DNA from: Streptomyces sp. NRRL B-3428
Lineage (GTDB): Bacteria > Actinomycetota > Actinomycetes > Streptomycetales > Streptomycetaceae
Reading direction: 5' to 3'
DNA: 64,000 nucleotides
NCBI GenBank assembly: GCA_000721375.1
Contig: JOGW01000008.1
Span: 62,001 to 126,000 of the forward strand
Shown here: positions 16,599-24,631 of the stretch, piece by piece
Numbering within the stretch: position 1 is the first letter of the stretch
Layout of the letters: every line of letters begins with the position of its first letter
Translations under genes and position numbers: made by a program
Notes under the pieces: generated by a model
What the model was told of the DNA's origin: nothing
The model's database searches: none
What the model saw: only the letters and a program-made list of their open reading frames with translations

Positions 16599-17363
16599 TC
16601 AGCGCAGCTCGTACACCTCGGTCACCGTGATGCGGTCCTCGACCTCACCGGGAGCGACCGGCACACCCTCCTTGTCGAACTGCACGGCGGGCAGCGCCAA
16701 CGGCCGGGGCATCCCACTGTCGCCCTCGTTCACGGAGACGAGCCGCCCCAGCTTCATGCCGCTGAGCTTGGCGTACTGGGCGGCCTTGGCGTGCGCGTCC
16801 ATGTGCGCCGCCGTACGGGCGCGCTCGCGCAGCTTGCCGGTGTCGGAGACGTCGAAGGCCACGGAGTGGATCCGGCCCGCGTCGCCGGCGGCGTCCATCA
16901 CGTTCTGCAGCACCGCACCCGTCTTGTCGATGTCGCGGACTCGCACCGAGAACACCTGCCCGGCCTGGTATCCGGTCACCTTGCTCGTGCCGTTCGGGTC
17001 GTGCTGCGTGACGGCCGAGACGTTGAGGCTCTCGGTACGGATGTCCTTCTCCGCGATGCCCTGCTTGCGCACGGCGGCGAGCAGCGCGTCGGCCGCCTTG
17101 TTCTGCGCGGCGATCGCCTGCTGGGCGGTCTTCTCTGTGGTCTCGACGCCGATGTGCAGGATGGCGATGTCGGGCGCCGCCGTGGACATGCCGTCACCCG
17201 TCACCGTCACCGTGGTGGGTGCGGGAGCGAGCGCGCTGTGCGGCGCGGGGGCGGCCGGCCCGACCGCGAGTGCGGGCGCCGCGCCCGCCGCCAGCATGCC
17301 GCCCGCGAGGACGGCTGCCGCGGCGGTGCGGACGACGAGCGGGGACGGGGGGCGTACGGCCAT
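16599..17363 (-). CDS. Secreted SIMPL-domain protein (DUF541)
   Basis: It encodes 254 residues from ATG 17363, with AAGGA upstream. A signal peptide (basic start, VVRTAAAAVLAGGMLAAGAA) ends near residue 33. The SIMPL domain fills the rest: TTVTVTGDGMSTAAPDIA, the VRKQGIAEKDIRTESLNV region and YQAGQVFSVRVRD. The family (BP26, YggE) forms cell-envelope oligomers linked to stress responses; its biochemical role is not settled. Confidence 0.88.
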   Translation of the reverse strand: MAVRPPSPLVVRTAAAAVLAGGMLAAGAAPALAVGPAAPAPHSALAPAPTTVTVTGDGMSTAAPDIAILHIGVETTEKTAQQAIAAQNKAADALLAAVRKQGIAEKDIRTESLNVSAVTQHDPNGTSKVTGYQAGQVFSVRVRDIDKTGAVLQNVMDAAGDAGRIHSVAFDVSDTGKLRERARTAAHMDAHAKAAQYAKLSGMKLGRLVSVNEGDSGMPRPLALPAVQFDKEGVPVAPGEVEDRITVTEVYELR

Positions 17364-17679
17364 GAGGGAAAGTCCTTCCGGTGCAGCGAATCGCGATGCG
17401 CCCGGACGGGGCGGTCCGGGCGCGCGGACATCCCAGCACCGACGGCCCCTCCGGCCCGGGCGCCACTCCCACCCGGACCGCCCTGTCACCTCACCGGTCG
17501 AGCCGAAATCCACCGGAACCAGCCCAGTGAACGTCAAGCAAAACATCGCGAATTCACTCCATCGAGTGCGAGCGCTCCGGCGCGCGACCCCGATCCCATG
17601 CACGGCCCTTAGATTCGGCGCCGGACACCCCGGCCCCCGGTGTCGCCAGAACTGTGGCAGCCGACGACCTGGGGGGAAG
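17364..17679. other. Divergent intergenic region, 316 bases
   Basis: It separates the SIMPL and STAS genes and must hold promoters for both. A TAGATT at 17610-17615 could be a plus-strand -10 but lacks a clear -35. No repeat or RNA structure stands out. Confidence 0.4.
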
Positions 17680-18054
17680 GTGTTTCCGCACATCCACGAG
17701 CCCGCGCCGCTGATGCGGCGCGACCGCGAGCGGCTCACCGTGGAACTGCACGGGGAGCTCGATGTAGCGATGGTCCTGGACATCGAGGACTGCCTGGTCC
17801 AGGAGCTGCGCCTGCCGACAGCGGAACTGGTCCTCGACATCCGCCTGTTGACGTTCATCGACTGCAGCGGGATCGGTCTGATCGACCGTCTGCGACGCCG
17901 GCTCGACCTCACCGACTCCCGGATGGTGCTCGTCTGCACCGACCCGTTCGTCCTGCGCATCCTGACGCACTTGGGCGTACCCGAATCGATACCGGTACTG
18001 CGCGGCCCTCCCTACCGGCCGCAGGAGGCGCAGTCTTCACCCGACAGCACCTGA
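17680..18054 (+). CDS. STAS-domain anti-sigma factor antagonist
   Basis: It encodes 124 residues from GTG 17680; GGGGGG is unusually close upstream, so ATG 17713 is possible. One STAS domain: LTVELHGELDVAMVLDIEDC, then LLTFIDCSGIGLIDRL with the Ser that partner kinases phosphorylate in SpoIIAA/RsbV-type proteins. The unphosphorylated form would bind an anti-sigma factor. No cognate kinase is adjacent; an RsbW-like ATPase lies at 48.2 kb, but a link is only speculation. Confidence 0.88.
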   Translation: MFPHIHEPAPLMRRDRERLTVELHGELDVAMVLDIEDCLVQELRLPTAELVLDIRLLTFIDCSGIGLIDRLRRRLDLTDSRMVLVCTDPFVLRILTHLGVPESIPVLRGPPYRPQEAQSSPDST

Positions 18055-18108
18055 CGGGAGCCCCGGGACCGGCCGTAACGCCGACATACGGTCTGGAACG
18101 GGCTCCCG
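18055..18108. terminator. Branched hairpin terminator
   Basis: Nine-base arms (18055-18063 and 18100-18108) enclose a second small stem (CCGTA/TACGG). It begins immediately after the STAS stop and lies between convergent genes. Confidence 0.6.
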
Positions 18109-18138
18109 CCCCAGGAGCCGAGGCGCCTGGCGCGACTG

Positions 18139-18960
18139 CTACAGCGGCAGCAGGTCCGGCCGCTTCGCCGACACGTGATCGCCGGAGGACTCCCCGCGCA
18201 GCCTGCGCCCGATCCACGGCACCAGGTACTCGCGCGCCCACTGGATGTCGTCGCGGCGCACCTCGAGTGTGGTGCGCGGCGGCAGCTCCGGCCAGGGCTG
18301 GTCGGGGTCGGCGGGGATCTCCAGGCCGAGCACCTGCCCGGCGCGCAGCGCGACCCGGGTGTGGCCCTCGGGCGACAGATGCAGCCGGTCGCCGTCCCAC
18401 GCCCGGCGGTCCTGCACCGAGCGCAGCGACCACAGGTCGAGCACCGGGCACTCGTAGCGGTCGGCGATGGCCCGTACATGCGCGGTGTACGTGGCGATCT
18501 TGCCGCGCAGATGCCTGAGCACCGGGACGTCACGGGTGTCGAATCCGGTGGTCACGACGACGGTGCCGACGGCGGAGGTCAGCTCGGCGACGGCCCGCTC
18601 GAAGCGTTCGGCCACGGCGTCCGGGTCGGTCCCGGGGCGGATGATGTCGTTGCCGCCGGCACAGAAGGAGATCAGCTCGGGCGCGAGCTCCATGGCCCGC
18701 GGCACCTGCTCCTCGACGATCTGGTCGAGCAGCTTTCCGCGCACCGCGAGATTGGCGTAACGGAAGCTGTGCTCGGGATGGCGGTCGGCGAGCAGGACCG
18801 CGAGCCGGTCCGCCCAGCCGACGAACGCGCCGTCGGGGCCAGGGTCTCCGACGCCTTCGGTGAAGCTGTCGCCGATGGCCACATAGGAGGCGAAAACCGC
18901 CGGGTGCACGGCGGCGAGGTCTGCGCTGCTTTTGAGGGGTGTCGTCGAATCGTCTGCCAC
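18139..18960 (-). CDS. SGNH/GDSL-type hydrolase
   Basis: It encodes 273 residues from GTG 18960; GAGGTG lies 14 bases upstream, a little far. All SGNH blocks are present: AIGDSFTEG (Ser near residue 32), NLAVRG, CAGGNDIIRPG, and DRLHLSPEGH with the catalytic Asp and His. There is no signal peptide, so it is cytosolic. The family includes esterases, lipases and acetylhydrolases; the substrate is unknown. Confidence 0.88.
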   Translation of the reverse strand: MADDSTTPLKSSADLAAVHPAVFASYVAIGDSFTEGVGDPGPDGAFVGWADRLAVLLADRHPEHSFRYANLAVRGKLLDQIVEEQVPRAMELAPELISFCAGGNDIIRPGTDPDAVAERFERAVAELTSAVGTVVVTTGFDTRDVPVLRHLRGKIATYTAHVRAIADRYECPVLDLWSLRSVQDRRAWDGDRLHLSPEGHTRVALRAGQVLGLEIPADPDQPWPELPPRTTLEVRRDDIQWAREYLVPWIGRRLRGESSGDHVSAKRPDLLPL

Positions 18961-18988
18961 GTCGGCATATTTTTCACCTCGCGACGTG

Positions 18989-19006
18989 ACCTACGCCACC
19001 GTAGGT
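18989..19006. promoter_or_regulatory. Palindrome upstream of the SGNH gene
   Basis: ACCTACG-CCAC-CGTAGGT is a perfect 7-base inverted repeat 28 bases before the SGNH GTG. It could be an operator or a 5' hairpin. No regulator is assigned. Confidence 0.45.
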
Positions 19007-19080
19007 GGCCCTTGACGACTGGTGAGATAGGACACTCGTAAAGTCTCCTCCAACCTGGAATACGCACTGAAATCCCAAAT

Positions 19081-19119
19081 GCCCGGTATCCAGGGCTTTG
19101 TGGGCCCCGGACACCGGGC
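19081..19119 (-). terminator. Terminator of the LysM/M23 gene
   Basis: Arms GCCCGGT (19081-19087) and ACCGGGC (19113-19119) enclose a second GC-rich stem. It lies about 45 bases past the peptidase stop on the minus strand. Confidence 0.6.
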
Positions 19120-19162
19120 GGGAGATCACTGACCGGGCGTCAGACGAGTCGCCGATCCGGCG

Positions 19163-20101
19163 TCAGAGCGAGACGCCGTGCGAGCGCAGGTACGCGACCG
19201 GGTCCACGTCCGAGCCGTAGCCCGGGCCGGTACGGACCTCGAAGTGCAGATGCGGACCGGTGGAGTTGCCCGTCGACCCGACGTAGCCGATCTGGGTGCC
19301 GCCGGAGACGGTCTGCCCGGTCGACACCGTGAGCTGCGACATGTGGGCGTACTGCGAGTAGTGGCCGTCCGCGTGCTGGATGACGACCTCGTTGCCGTAC
19401 GAACCGCTCCAGCCCGCGGAGACGACGGTGCCCTCGCCGATGGCCTTGACCGGCGCGCCGGCGGCCGCCGCGAAGTCGGTGCCCGTGTGGTAGCCGCTGG
19501 ACCACATGGCACCGGCGGTGCGGTACTGCGTGGAGATGCCGGCGGAGACCGGGGTGGTGAAGCCGGAGGTCGTGGCGGCGGCCTGCTCGGCCTGGGGCGC
19601 GGCGGCCTGCTCGGCCTCCGCGGCCGGAGCGTCGGCGGTCTCCACGGAACCGGAGTCGCTCTTCGCCGCGCTCTTGGAGGCGTCGGCGGACGACGAGTCC
19701 TTGGAGCCGGCCACGGAGTCGGCGTACGCCTGCACGACGGCGCCGACCTTGAGCGTCATACCGGGCGAAATCAGACGCGGATTGTCACCGACGACCTTCT
19801 CGTTCGCGGCGTAGAGCGGCTTCCATCCGCCGTCGATGTCGAGGTCGGCGGCTATCGCGGCGAGCGAGTCACCGGCGACGACCGTGTAGGTCTTGTCGGC
19901 GGAGGCGGCCTCGGTCACCGCGGCGACCGGAACACTCCTCACCTGAGCCTCGACCACGGCCGCGGTCTGCGGCGTGGCGGCGTTCGCGCCCGTGGCGCCG
20001 AGCAGCGGCAGCGCGAGTGCGGCGCCACCCGTGCCGGCGACGGCAAACGAGCGGGCGAGACGGGCGGACTTCGGACGGCGGTGCTTACCCTTCGCGGGCA
20101 T
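19163..20101 (-). CDS. Secreted LysM and M23 peptidase (cell-wall hydrolase)
   Basis: It encodes 312 residues from ATG 20101 with AAGGA 7 bases upstream. A long basic signal region precedes ANAAT near residue 42. A LysM domain (about 70-118: KTYTVVAGDSLAAIAADL) binds peptidoglycan. An Ala/Glu-rich linker leads to the M23 domain (about 185-305), with HTGTDFAA (first zinc ligands) and GPHLHFEVR. It probably cleaves peptidoglycan peptide bridges. The long leader carries a c-di-AMP riboswitch, the control known for Streptomyces wall hydrolases. Confidence 0.92.
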   Translation of the reverse strand: MPAKGKHRRPKSARLARSFAVAGTGGAALALPLLGATGANAATPQTAAVVEAQVRSVPVAAVTEAASADKTYTVVAGDSLAAIAADLDIDGGWKPLYAANEKVVGDNPRLISPGMTLKVGAVVQAYADSVAGSKDSSSADASKSAAKSDSGSVETADAPAAEAEQAAAPQAEQAAATTSGFTTPVSAGISTQYRTAGAMWSSGYHTGTDFAAAAGAPVKAIGEGTVVSAGWSGSYGNEVVIQHADGHYSQYAHMSQLTVSTGQTVSGGTQIGYVGSTGNSTGPHLHFEVRTGPGYGSDVDPVAYLRSHGVSL

Positions 20102-20117
20102 GGCGCATTCCTTCTCC

Positions 20118-20280
20118 GTCGCCTGCGAGGTGAGCTGTCGGGCTAGGACTGGAGATGTCCTGTCGCCAAAGGCGACTTCGCCCCGAGCCGCTCCGGCGGG
20201 ACCGGATACGGCGTCTTACCGTTGGGTCCCCCGCTCCTGCCGTGCACGGGTGTGTGGCTGAATTCCGGTAGCGGCAGGAT
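20118..20280 (-). promoter_or_regulatory. c-di-AMP riboswitch (ydaO-yuaA)
   Basis: On the minus strand the leader holds the class hallmarks: GGGGGACCCAACGG (20232-20219), a GGGGCGAAGUC-type segment, and CCGACAGCTCACCTCGCAGG near the 3' end (about 20142-20123). It ends about 17 bases before the LysM/M23 start codon, close to its ribosome site. The class binds c-di-AMP and in Streptomyces controls muralytic genes such as rpfA. Boundaries are approximate. Confidence 0.88.
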
Positions 20281-20554
20281 TGGGCGTCCACCGGGTTGTC
20301 GGTGACCGTAAGCGAGCCATGAGCGGGAAAACAAACATCCCAATTCCCTTGGACCGCACAGATGCTGATCCATTTCGGGAATTGCCGTCACACTCCGTGA
20401 ATGAATGATCTTTACCGTCCGCATACCCGGCGGAATTCACCGGAGAAGATCACCACACACGGTCACGGATATGATCCCGATCACGCCCGAACCGTCACCG
20501 GCCTTTAATTCAGGGCCAGTTGGAACGTACTGAACTTAGCCACCGAATCGGGCA
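20281..20554. other. Intergenic stretch upstream of the riboswitch
   Basis: AT-richer than its surroundings. It should contain the promoter of the peptidase leader and the 3' end of the alpha-galactosidase transcript. Small open frames here have poor codon bias. No further element is recognised. Confidence 0.4.
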
Positions 20555-22645
20555 TTAGGGGCGCACTCGACGGAATCGGTAGACACCGGCATCCAGGTCA
20601 CCCTTGAGCCCCGTCCGCAGTCCGTGATGGAGGAGCACGGAGCCGCGGTGCACCTCCTGCGTCCCGACGAGTTCGTACGAGGCGTCAGCCGCGATCCCGT
20701 GCAGCCGCACCAGCGGCGCCGGCTCCCCGTAGTGCTGTGCCTGCAGCCACGCCAGGACGACCACCTCGTCACCGCGCACGTACTGCACCGCGCTCAGTCC
20801 ACCCTCCGGAGCCCGCAGCCGGTGCAGCTCACCGAGCTGCACGGTGTCGCGGATCTCCTTGTAGAGGCAGACCCACGAGCGCGCCTCGTCGAGCTCCGCC
20901 GCTGTCCACTCGGTCAGATCACCACCGACGCCGAGCACCCCCGCCATCGCGCTCACGAAACGGAAGCGCAGGGAGCTGACCCGATCGTTCAGCTGCACGT
21001 TCGGACTGTCGGTGACCCATGCGGCCATGACGCGCGCCGGGTGGATCTGGGTGAATCCGTGCTGGATCGCGAGCCGGTCGAGCGGGTCGGTGTTGTCGGA
21101 GGTCCACACCTGGTCGGTACGGCCGATCACGCCGAGGTCAATACGGCCACCGCCGCCCGAGCAGGATTCGAAGGCCACCCCTGCGTGGGCCGCCCGCAGC
21201 CGGTCGAGCAGGGCGTAAAACGCATGCACATGCTCGTTCCAGAGCTTCTGCGGATAGGGCTCCCCCGGCCAGCCGGCATCAGTGAAACAGCGGTTGAAGT
21301 CCCACTTCACATAGTCGATCGGCGCCGAGGAAAGCAGCGTGTGCAGCTGGTCCCACAGATACTCCTGGACGTCCGGGCGAGCCAGATTGAGCACCAGCTG
21401 GTTGCGGAATTCGGTCCGCGTACGACCGGGATGGTGCTGCACCCAGTCGGGATGCGCACGGTACAGATCACTGTCGGCATTCACCATTTCCGGTTCGACC
21501 CAGATCCCGAACTGCATTCCGAGCGCGTGCACTTCGTCGGCGAGCGGCTTGAGACCGCCGGGAAAACGCTCGGGGTTGGGCGTCCAGTCGCCGAGTCCCG
21601 CCCGGTCGTTCACGCGTGCCCCGAACCAGGCGTCGTCCACGACGAAGAGCTCCACGCCCATATCGGCCGCGTGGCGGGCGAGTTCGAGCTGCTGAGGAGC
21701 CGAAATGTCGAAGTTGGTCGCCTCCCAGGAGTTGAAGAGCACCGGACGCACCTGTTCCGCGCCGGGGATCACATGCTCCAGCTGGTACGCGTGCCAGGCC
21801 CTGCTCGCCCCGCCGAACCCGCCCTCGCTCCACAGTCCGGCGAAGACGGGCGTACGCCAGGTCTGTCCGGGTTCGAGCAGTACCTGCCCGGAGTCGTCAT
21901 GGCCGGTGCCACCAGTGATCTGCACAAGACCGTTCGGCAGCTTCTGCACGGCGATCCGCCACGAACCCGACCACCCGAGCGCACAGCTGTAGACCTCGCC
22001 GTGCTCCTCCCCCGCACCGTCGGCGTCCAGCGCCACCCACGGCAGGTACTGGTGCCCGGTGTGCCCGCGACGGCTGCCGATCACATGCTCCCCGTACGCG
22101 AGCGGCACCCGCTCCAGGCGCGACTCGGCAGCCCAGCGGCCATGCACCTGGGACAGGCGCCAGGCGTCGCGCTGGGGCAGCGTCCAGGCCGCGGAGTCGG
22201 CCCGCAGCACCTCGACGGCGGACCCTTCTCCCTCATGCACGAGTTCGGCGGACCGCTCCACGACATCGCCACGCATCCGGTAGCGCAAGGTGATGCTCAG
22301 ACCGTGCACATCGTCGAGGAAGATCAGCTCCAGGACACCGCCACGCCGCGAGGCCTCCCCGAACACCCACTCAGTGCCCCGCACTTCAGGCGTACGCACG
22401 GACAGCGCGGGCCGCACGAACCGCGGCCCGCCCTCGACCGGGTACTCCTCCCGCCCGTCGAGCGGCGACTCGAACCCGCTCGCGCCGGGCCCGGGCCGGG
22501 TCGCCAGCTCCTCGGCGTCGGCGAGCGTGATCCGCGGCCCCCAGTGCAGATGCAGCAGCTCATCGCGCTCCGTCAGCATCAGCGCATAACTGCTGGTGGG
22601 ACCCGAGAGCAGCCACATACGCCCGTTGTCGCCGACCTCGATCAT
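20555..22645 (-). CDS. Alpha-galactosidase, GH36
   Basis: It encodes 696 residues from ATG 22645, with GGTGGGGG 4 bases upstream; that site argues against the in-frame ATG 18 bases earlier. There is no signal peptide. An N-terminal beta-supersandwich is followed by a barrel: FNSWEATNFDI, VVDDAWFGAR, the nucleophile Asp in YVKWDFNRC (about residue 446), CSGGGGRIDLG, and the acid Asp in TSDNTDPLDR (about 515). It releases alpha-1,6 galactose from raffinose-type sugars or galactomannan fragments. It is monocistronic, divergent from the phosphatase gene, and not part of the galactan operon. Confidence 0.93.
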   Translation of the reverse strand: MIEVGDNGRMWLLSGPTSSYALMLTERDELLHLHWGPRITLADAEELATRPGPGASGFESPLDGREEYPVEGGPRFVRPALSVRTPEVRGTEWVFGEASRRGGVLELIFLDDVHGLSITLRYRMRGDVVERSAELVHEGEGSAVEVLRADSAAWTLPQRDAWRLSQVHGRWAAESRLERVPLAYGEHVIGSRRGHTGHQYLPWVALDADGAGEEHGEVYSCALGWSGSWRIAVQKLPNGLVQITGGTGHDDSGQVLLEPGQTWRTPVFAGLWSEGGFGGASRAWHAYQLEHVIPGAEQVRPVLFNSWEATNFDISAPQQLELARHAADMGVELFVVDDAWFGARVNDRAGLGDWTPNPERFPGGLKPLADEVHALGMQFGIWVEPEMVNADSDLYRAHPDWVQHHPGRTRTEFRNQLVLNLARPDVQEYLWDQLHTLLSSAPIDYVKWDFNRCFTDAGWPGEPYPQKLWNEHVHAFYALLDRLRAAHAGVAFESCSGGGGRIDLGVIGRTDQVWTSDNTDPLDRLAIQHGFTQIHPARVMAAWVTDSPNVQLNDRVSSLRFRFVSAMAGVLGVGGDLTEWTAAELDEARSWVCLYKEIRDTVQLGELHRLRAPEGGLSAVQYVRGDEVVVLAWLQAQHYGEPAPLVRLHGIAADASYELVGTQEVHRGSVLLHHGLRTGLKGDLDAGVYRFRRVRP

Positions 22646-22897
22646 CGAGCCCCCACCATTCATCAACAGATTCCGACAGGTAAGCGCAGTTGCGAACATC
22701 ATCGACGGTCGCCGACGGATGCCGCAATGCCCCGGCACGCTTCGTTCGTGCGGAGTTCGCCCATACCGACTGGACAGCATGTGAGTGCGGGAGCAGATGA
22801 TTGCCCCAGGAATCCATGTCGTATCGTCGAATGCGCGTGCACTCTTGTACGCAGCCGTCGGCCGACCGCGCCGACGACCCCCGTGGGAGGAGCCCCC

Positions 22898-23695
22898 GTG
22901 ACGCAGCAGGTCCCGTCGACAGAGCCCGAACTCGCCGGGGTGCGCAACTTCCGTGACGTGGGCGGACTTCCGACCGTGGACGGCAGGCGGGTGCGCCACG
23001 GTGTGCTGTTCCGCAGCGGTCATCTGGCCCATGCCACCGACTCGGACACCGAGTTCCTCGCCACGCTCGGCCTGCACACGATCTTCGACTTCCGCAACGC
23101 GGCCGACCAGAAGCTCGAAGGCGCGGACGTCGAACTCCCGGGTGTGCGCAACCTGAATCTGCCGCTGACCGACCCGGCGGACGGCGCCGAGTTCTGGCAG
23201 ATGGTCCGCGACGGCCACGTGGACGAGCTGCGCAAGATCCTCGGCGACGGCAAGGCGGCGGGGCGGATGTCCACCACGTACCGCGTGATCGTCCGTGAGC
23301 GCACCGCCGACCACGCGCGCGTGCTCGCCGAACTGGCCGACGACAGCGTGCCGGCCCTGATGCACTGCGCCGCGGGCAAGGACCGCGCGGGTCTGTCGAT
23401 AGCGGTCACGCTGCTCGCGATCGGCGTCGAGCGCGAGGCGATCATCGCCGACTACCTGGAGTCCAACGCCAAGCACCGCCGCTACAAGGTGCGCCGCTCC
23501 AGCGACGCCCCCGAGGCCTGGTCACCCGAGGTGATGGAGCTGCTGAGCCCGCTCTTCGACGCCCGCGCCGAGTACCTGGAGGCGGCGTTCGACGAGATGG
23601 AGAAGAACTGGGGCTCCATCGACCGCTATCTAGAAGAGGGCCTGGGCGCGACGCCCGAGGTGCGCGAGAAGCTCCGGGCCAAGCTTCTCGACTGA
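22898..23695 (+). CDS. Tyrosine-protein phosphatase (Y_phosphatase3 type)
   Basis: It encodes 265 residues from GTG 22898 with GGGAGGAG upstream. The open frame extends far upstream only as the shadow of the GH36 gene. The signature GVRNFRDVGGLPT opens the domain. The P-loop HCAAGKDRAG (about residue 156) has the catalytic Cys and Arg. The family includes Streptomyces and mycobacterial PtpB-like phosphatases acting on phosphotyrosine and, in some cases, phosphoinositides. No kinase is adjacent. Confidence 0.9.
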   Translation: MTQQVPSTEPELAGVRNFRDVGGLPTVDGRRVRHGVLFRSGHLAHATDSDTEFLATLGLHTIFDFRNAADQKLEGADVELPGVRNLNLPLTDPADGAEFWQMVRDGHVDELRKILGDGKAAGRMSTTYRVIVRERTADHARVLAELADDSVPALMHCAAGKDRAGLSIAVTLLAIGVEREAIIADYLESNAKHRRYKVRRSSDAPEAWSPEVMELLSPLFDARAEYLEAAFDEMEKNWGSIDRYLEEGLGATPEVREKLRAKLLD

Positions 23696-23706
23696 TCGGC
23701 ACGGGA

Positions 23707-23734
23707 CCGGGGTGCTCGCGATCGAGCGCCCCGG
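23707..23734. terminator. Bidirectional terminator
   Basis: Twelve-base arms (23707-23718 and 23723-23734) with one mismatch and a 4-base loop lie between the convergent phosphatase gene and the hopanoid operon end. Confidence 0.8.
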
Positions 23735-23763
23735 CTCACTTGTACCGAGCGCCCCGGCTCACT
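23723..23763. repeat. 18-base direct repeat at the end of the 52-residue gene
   Basis: CGAGCGCCCCGGCTCACT occurs at 23723-23740 and again at 23746-23763. On the minus strand the second copy contains the stop codon TGA of the 52-residue gene and the first copy is its downstream duplicate. Confidence 0.85.
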
Positions 23764-23917
23764 GGTTCTGCCCGCCGAGCACGAACAGCAGGTAGACGAA
23801 GAACGCGAAGAAGTGCCCGACGACCAGGTAGACGAAGAGCCTGATCACGAGGCCGCGCGGAAACTTCTCCTCCACGAAGCGGCGAGTGCGGTCACCGGAC
23901 TGCGGTTCGGTGGTCAT
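23759..23917 (-). CDS. 52-residue single-pass membrane protein (DUF6126-like)
   Basis: ATG 23917 overlaps the stop of the XRE gene (ATGA), so the two are co-translated. After a hydrophilic start (TTEPQSGDRTRR) comes one hydrophobic segment, LVIRLFVYLVVGHFFAFFVY. From memory this resembles short Streptomyces proteins named DUF6126, which commonly sit beside XRE/cupin regulators. Function unknown; a membrane partner of the regulator is possible. Confidence 0.8.
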   Translation of the reverse strand: MTTEPQSGDRTRRFVEEKFPRGLVIRLFVYLVVGHFFAFFVYLLFVLGGQNQ

Positions 23918-24567
23918 CGGGTGCCTCCGGTCGTACGGGCATGGGTCCCGCCGCCGAGGCACAGCGCCTCGACCGGGCTCTGCAACAGTGTGTGGACGAA
24001 GAGGAGTTCGGCCCCCTCGGGGTCGGCGGCCGCGATGCGGTGCGGGGTGGCCGAGTCGAAGTGGGCACTGTCGCCGGGCTCCAGGACGTACGCGGTGTCC
24101 GCAAGGCGCAGCCGCAGCCGGCCGCTGAGCGCGTACAGCCACTCCTCGCCGGGGTGCACCCGCACGATGTCGCCCTGCGCGCCGTAAGGGACCTGGACCC
24201 GCAGCGCCTGCATACCGCGTCCGGTCCCTCCGGCCTGGCGATAGGTCCAGCCGCCGGCAAGGTTCGGTTCGGACGCGGCGGACCGGATCACCGACTGACG
24301 CTCGGCAGGGGTCTCGCCGAGCAGCTCCGAAACCGTCGTACCGTAGACACGGGCAAGCGTGAGCAGCATCGGCAGCGAGGGCTGGCGGTTGCCTGTCTCC
24401 AGTCGGGACAGATGCGCAGGTGAAAGACCGGCGGACGCGGCGGCCGCTTCGAGCGTGAGCGAGGCGCGCCGGCGCAGCGCGCGCAGCTGGGGTGCGACAC
24501 CGAGCAGCGTTTCGGTCGGCTCCGATGCCGCGGGGTCGGCAGGACCGTCTGGGTCGGCAGGACTCAT
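23914..24567 (-). CDS. XRE-family regulator with C-terminal cupin
   Basis: It encodes 217 residues from ATG 24567. The HTH (LRALRRRASLTLEAAAASAG, then LSPAHLSRLETG) covers about residues 28-82. The cupin domain (HPGEEWLYALSGRLRLRL, EPGDSAHFDSATPHRI) covers about 130-200 and probably senses a small ligand. It follows the hopanoid aminotransferase on the same strand and precedes the 52-residue membrane protein. Twin palindromes directly upstream suggest it controls itself. Whether it also regulates the hopanoid operon is open. Confidence 0.9.
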   Translation of the reverse strand: MSPADPDGPADPAASEPTETLLGVAPQLRALRRRASLTLEAAAASAGLSPAHLSRLETGNRQPSLPMLLTLARVYGTTVSELLGETPAERQSVIRSAASEPNLAGGWTYRQAGGTGRGMQALRVQVPYGAQGDIVRVHPGEEWLYALSGRLRLRLADTAYVLEPGDSAHFDSATPHRIAAADPEGAELLFVHTLLQSPVEALCLGGGTHARTTGGTR

Positions 24568-24588
24568 ACCGACGATTCAGCCAGAGCT

Positions 24589-24623
24589 TTGCCCCTGCGG
24601 CAAATTTCTTGCCTCAGAGGCAA
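24589..24623. promoter_or_regulatory. Twin palindromic operators upstream of the XRE gene
   Basis: TTGCCCCTGCGGCAA (24589-24603) and TTGCCTCAGAGGCAA (24609-24623) share TTGCC-N5-GGCAA. Their centres are exactly 20 bases apart, two helical turns, placing two dimers on one face of DNA. They fill the gap between the aminotransferase stop and the XRE start. Confidence 0.75.
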
Positions 24624-24631
24624 AAAGCCCG

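Noticed and set aside
20216..20440. 74-codon minus-strand frame upstream of the LysM/M23 gene
   Set aside because: It overlaps the riboswitch and has poor codon bias.
20624..22897. Long upstream extension of the tyrosine phosphatase frame
   Set aside because: It is antisense to the GH36 gene. The phosphatase has a good ribosome site and GTG at 22898.
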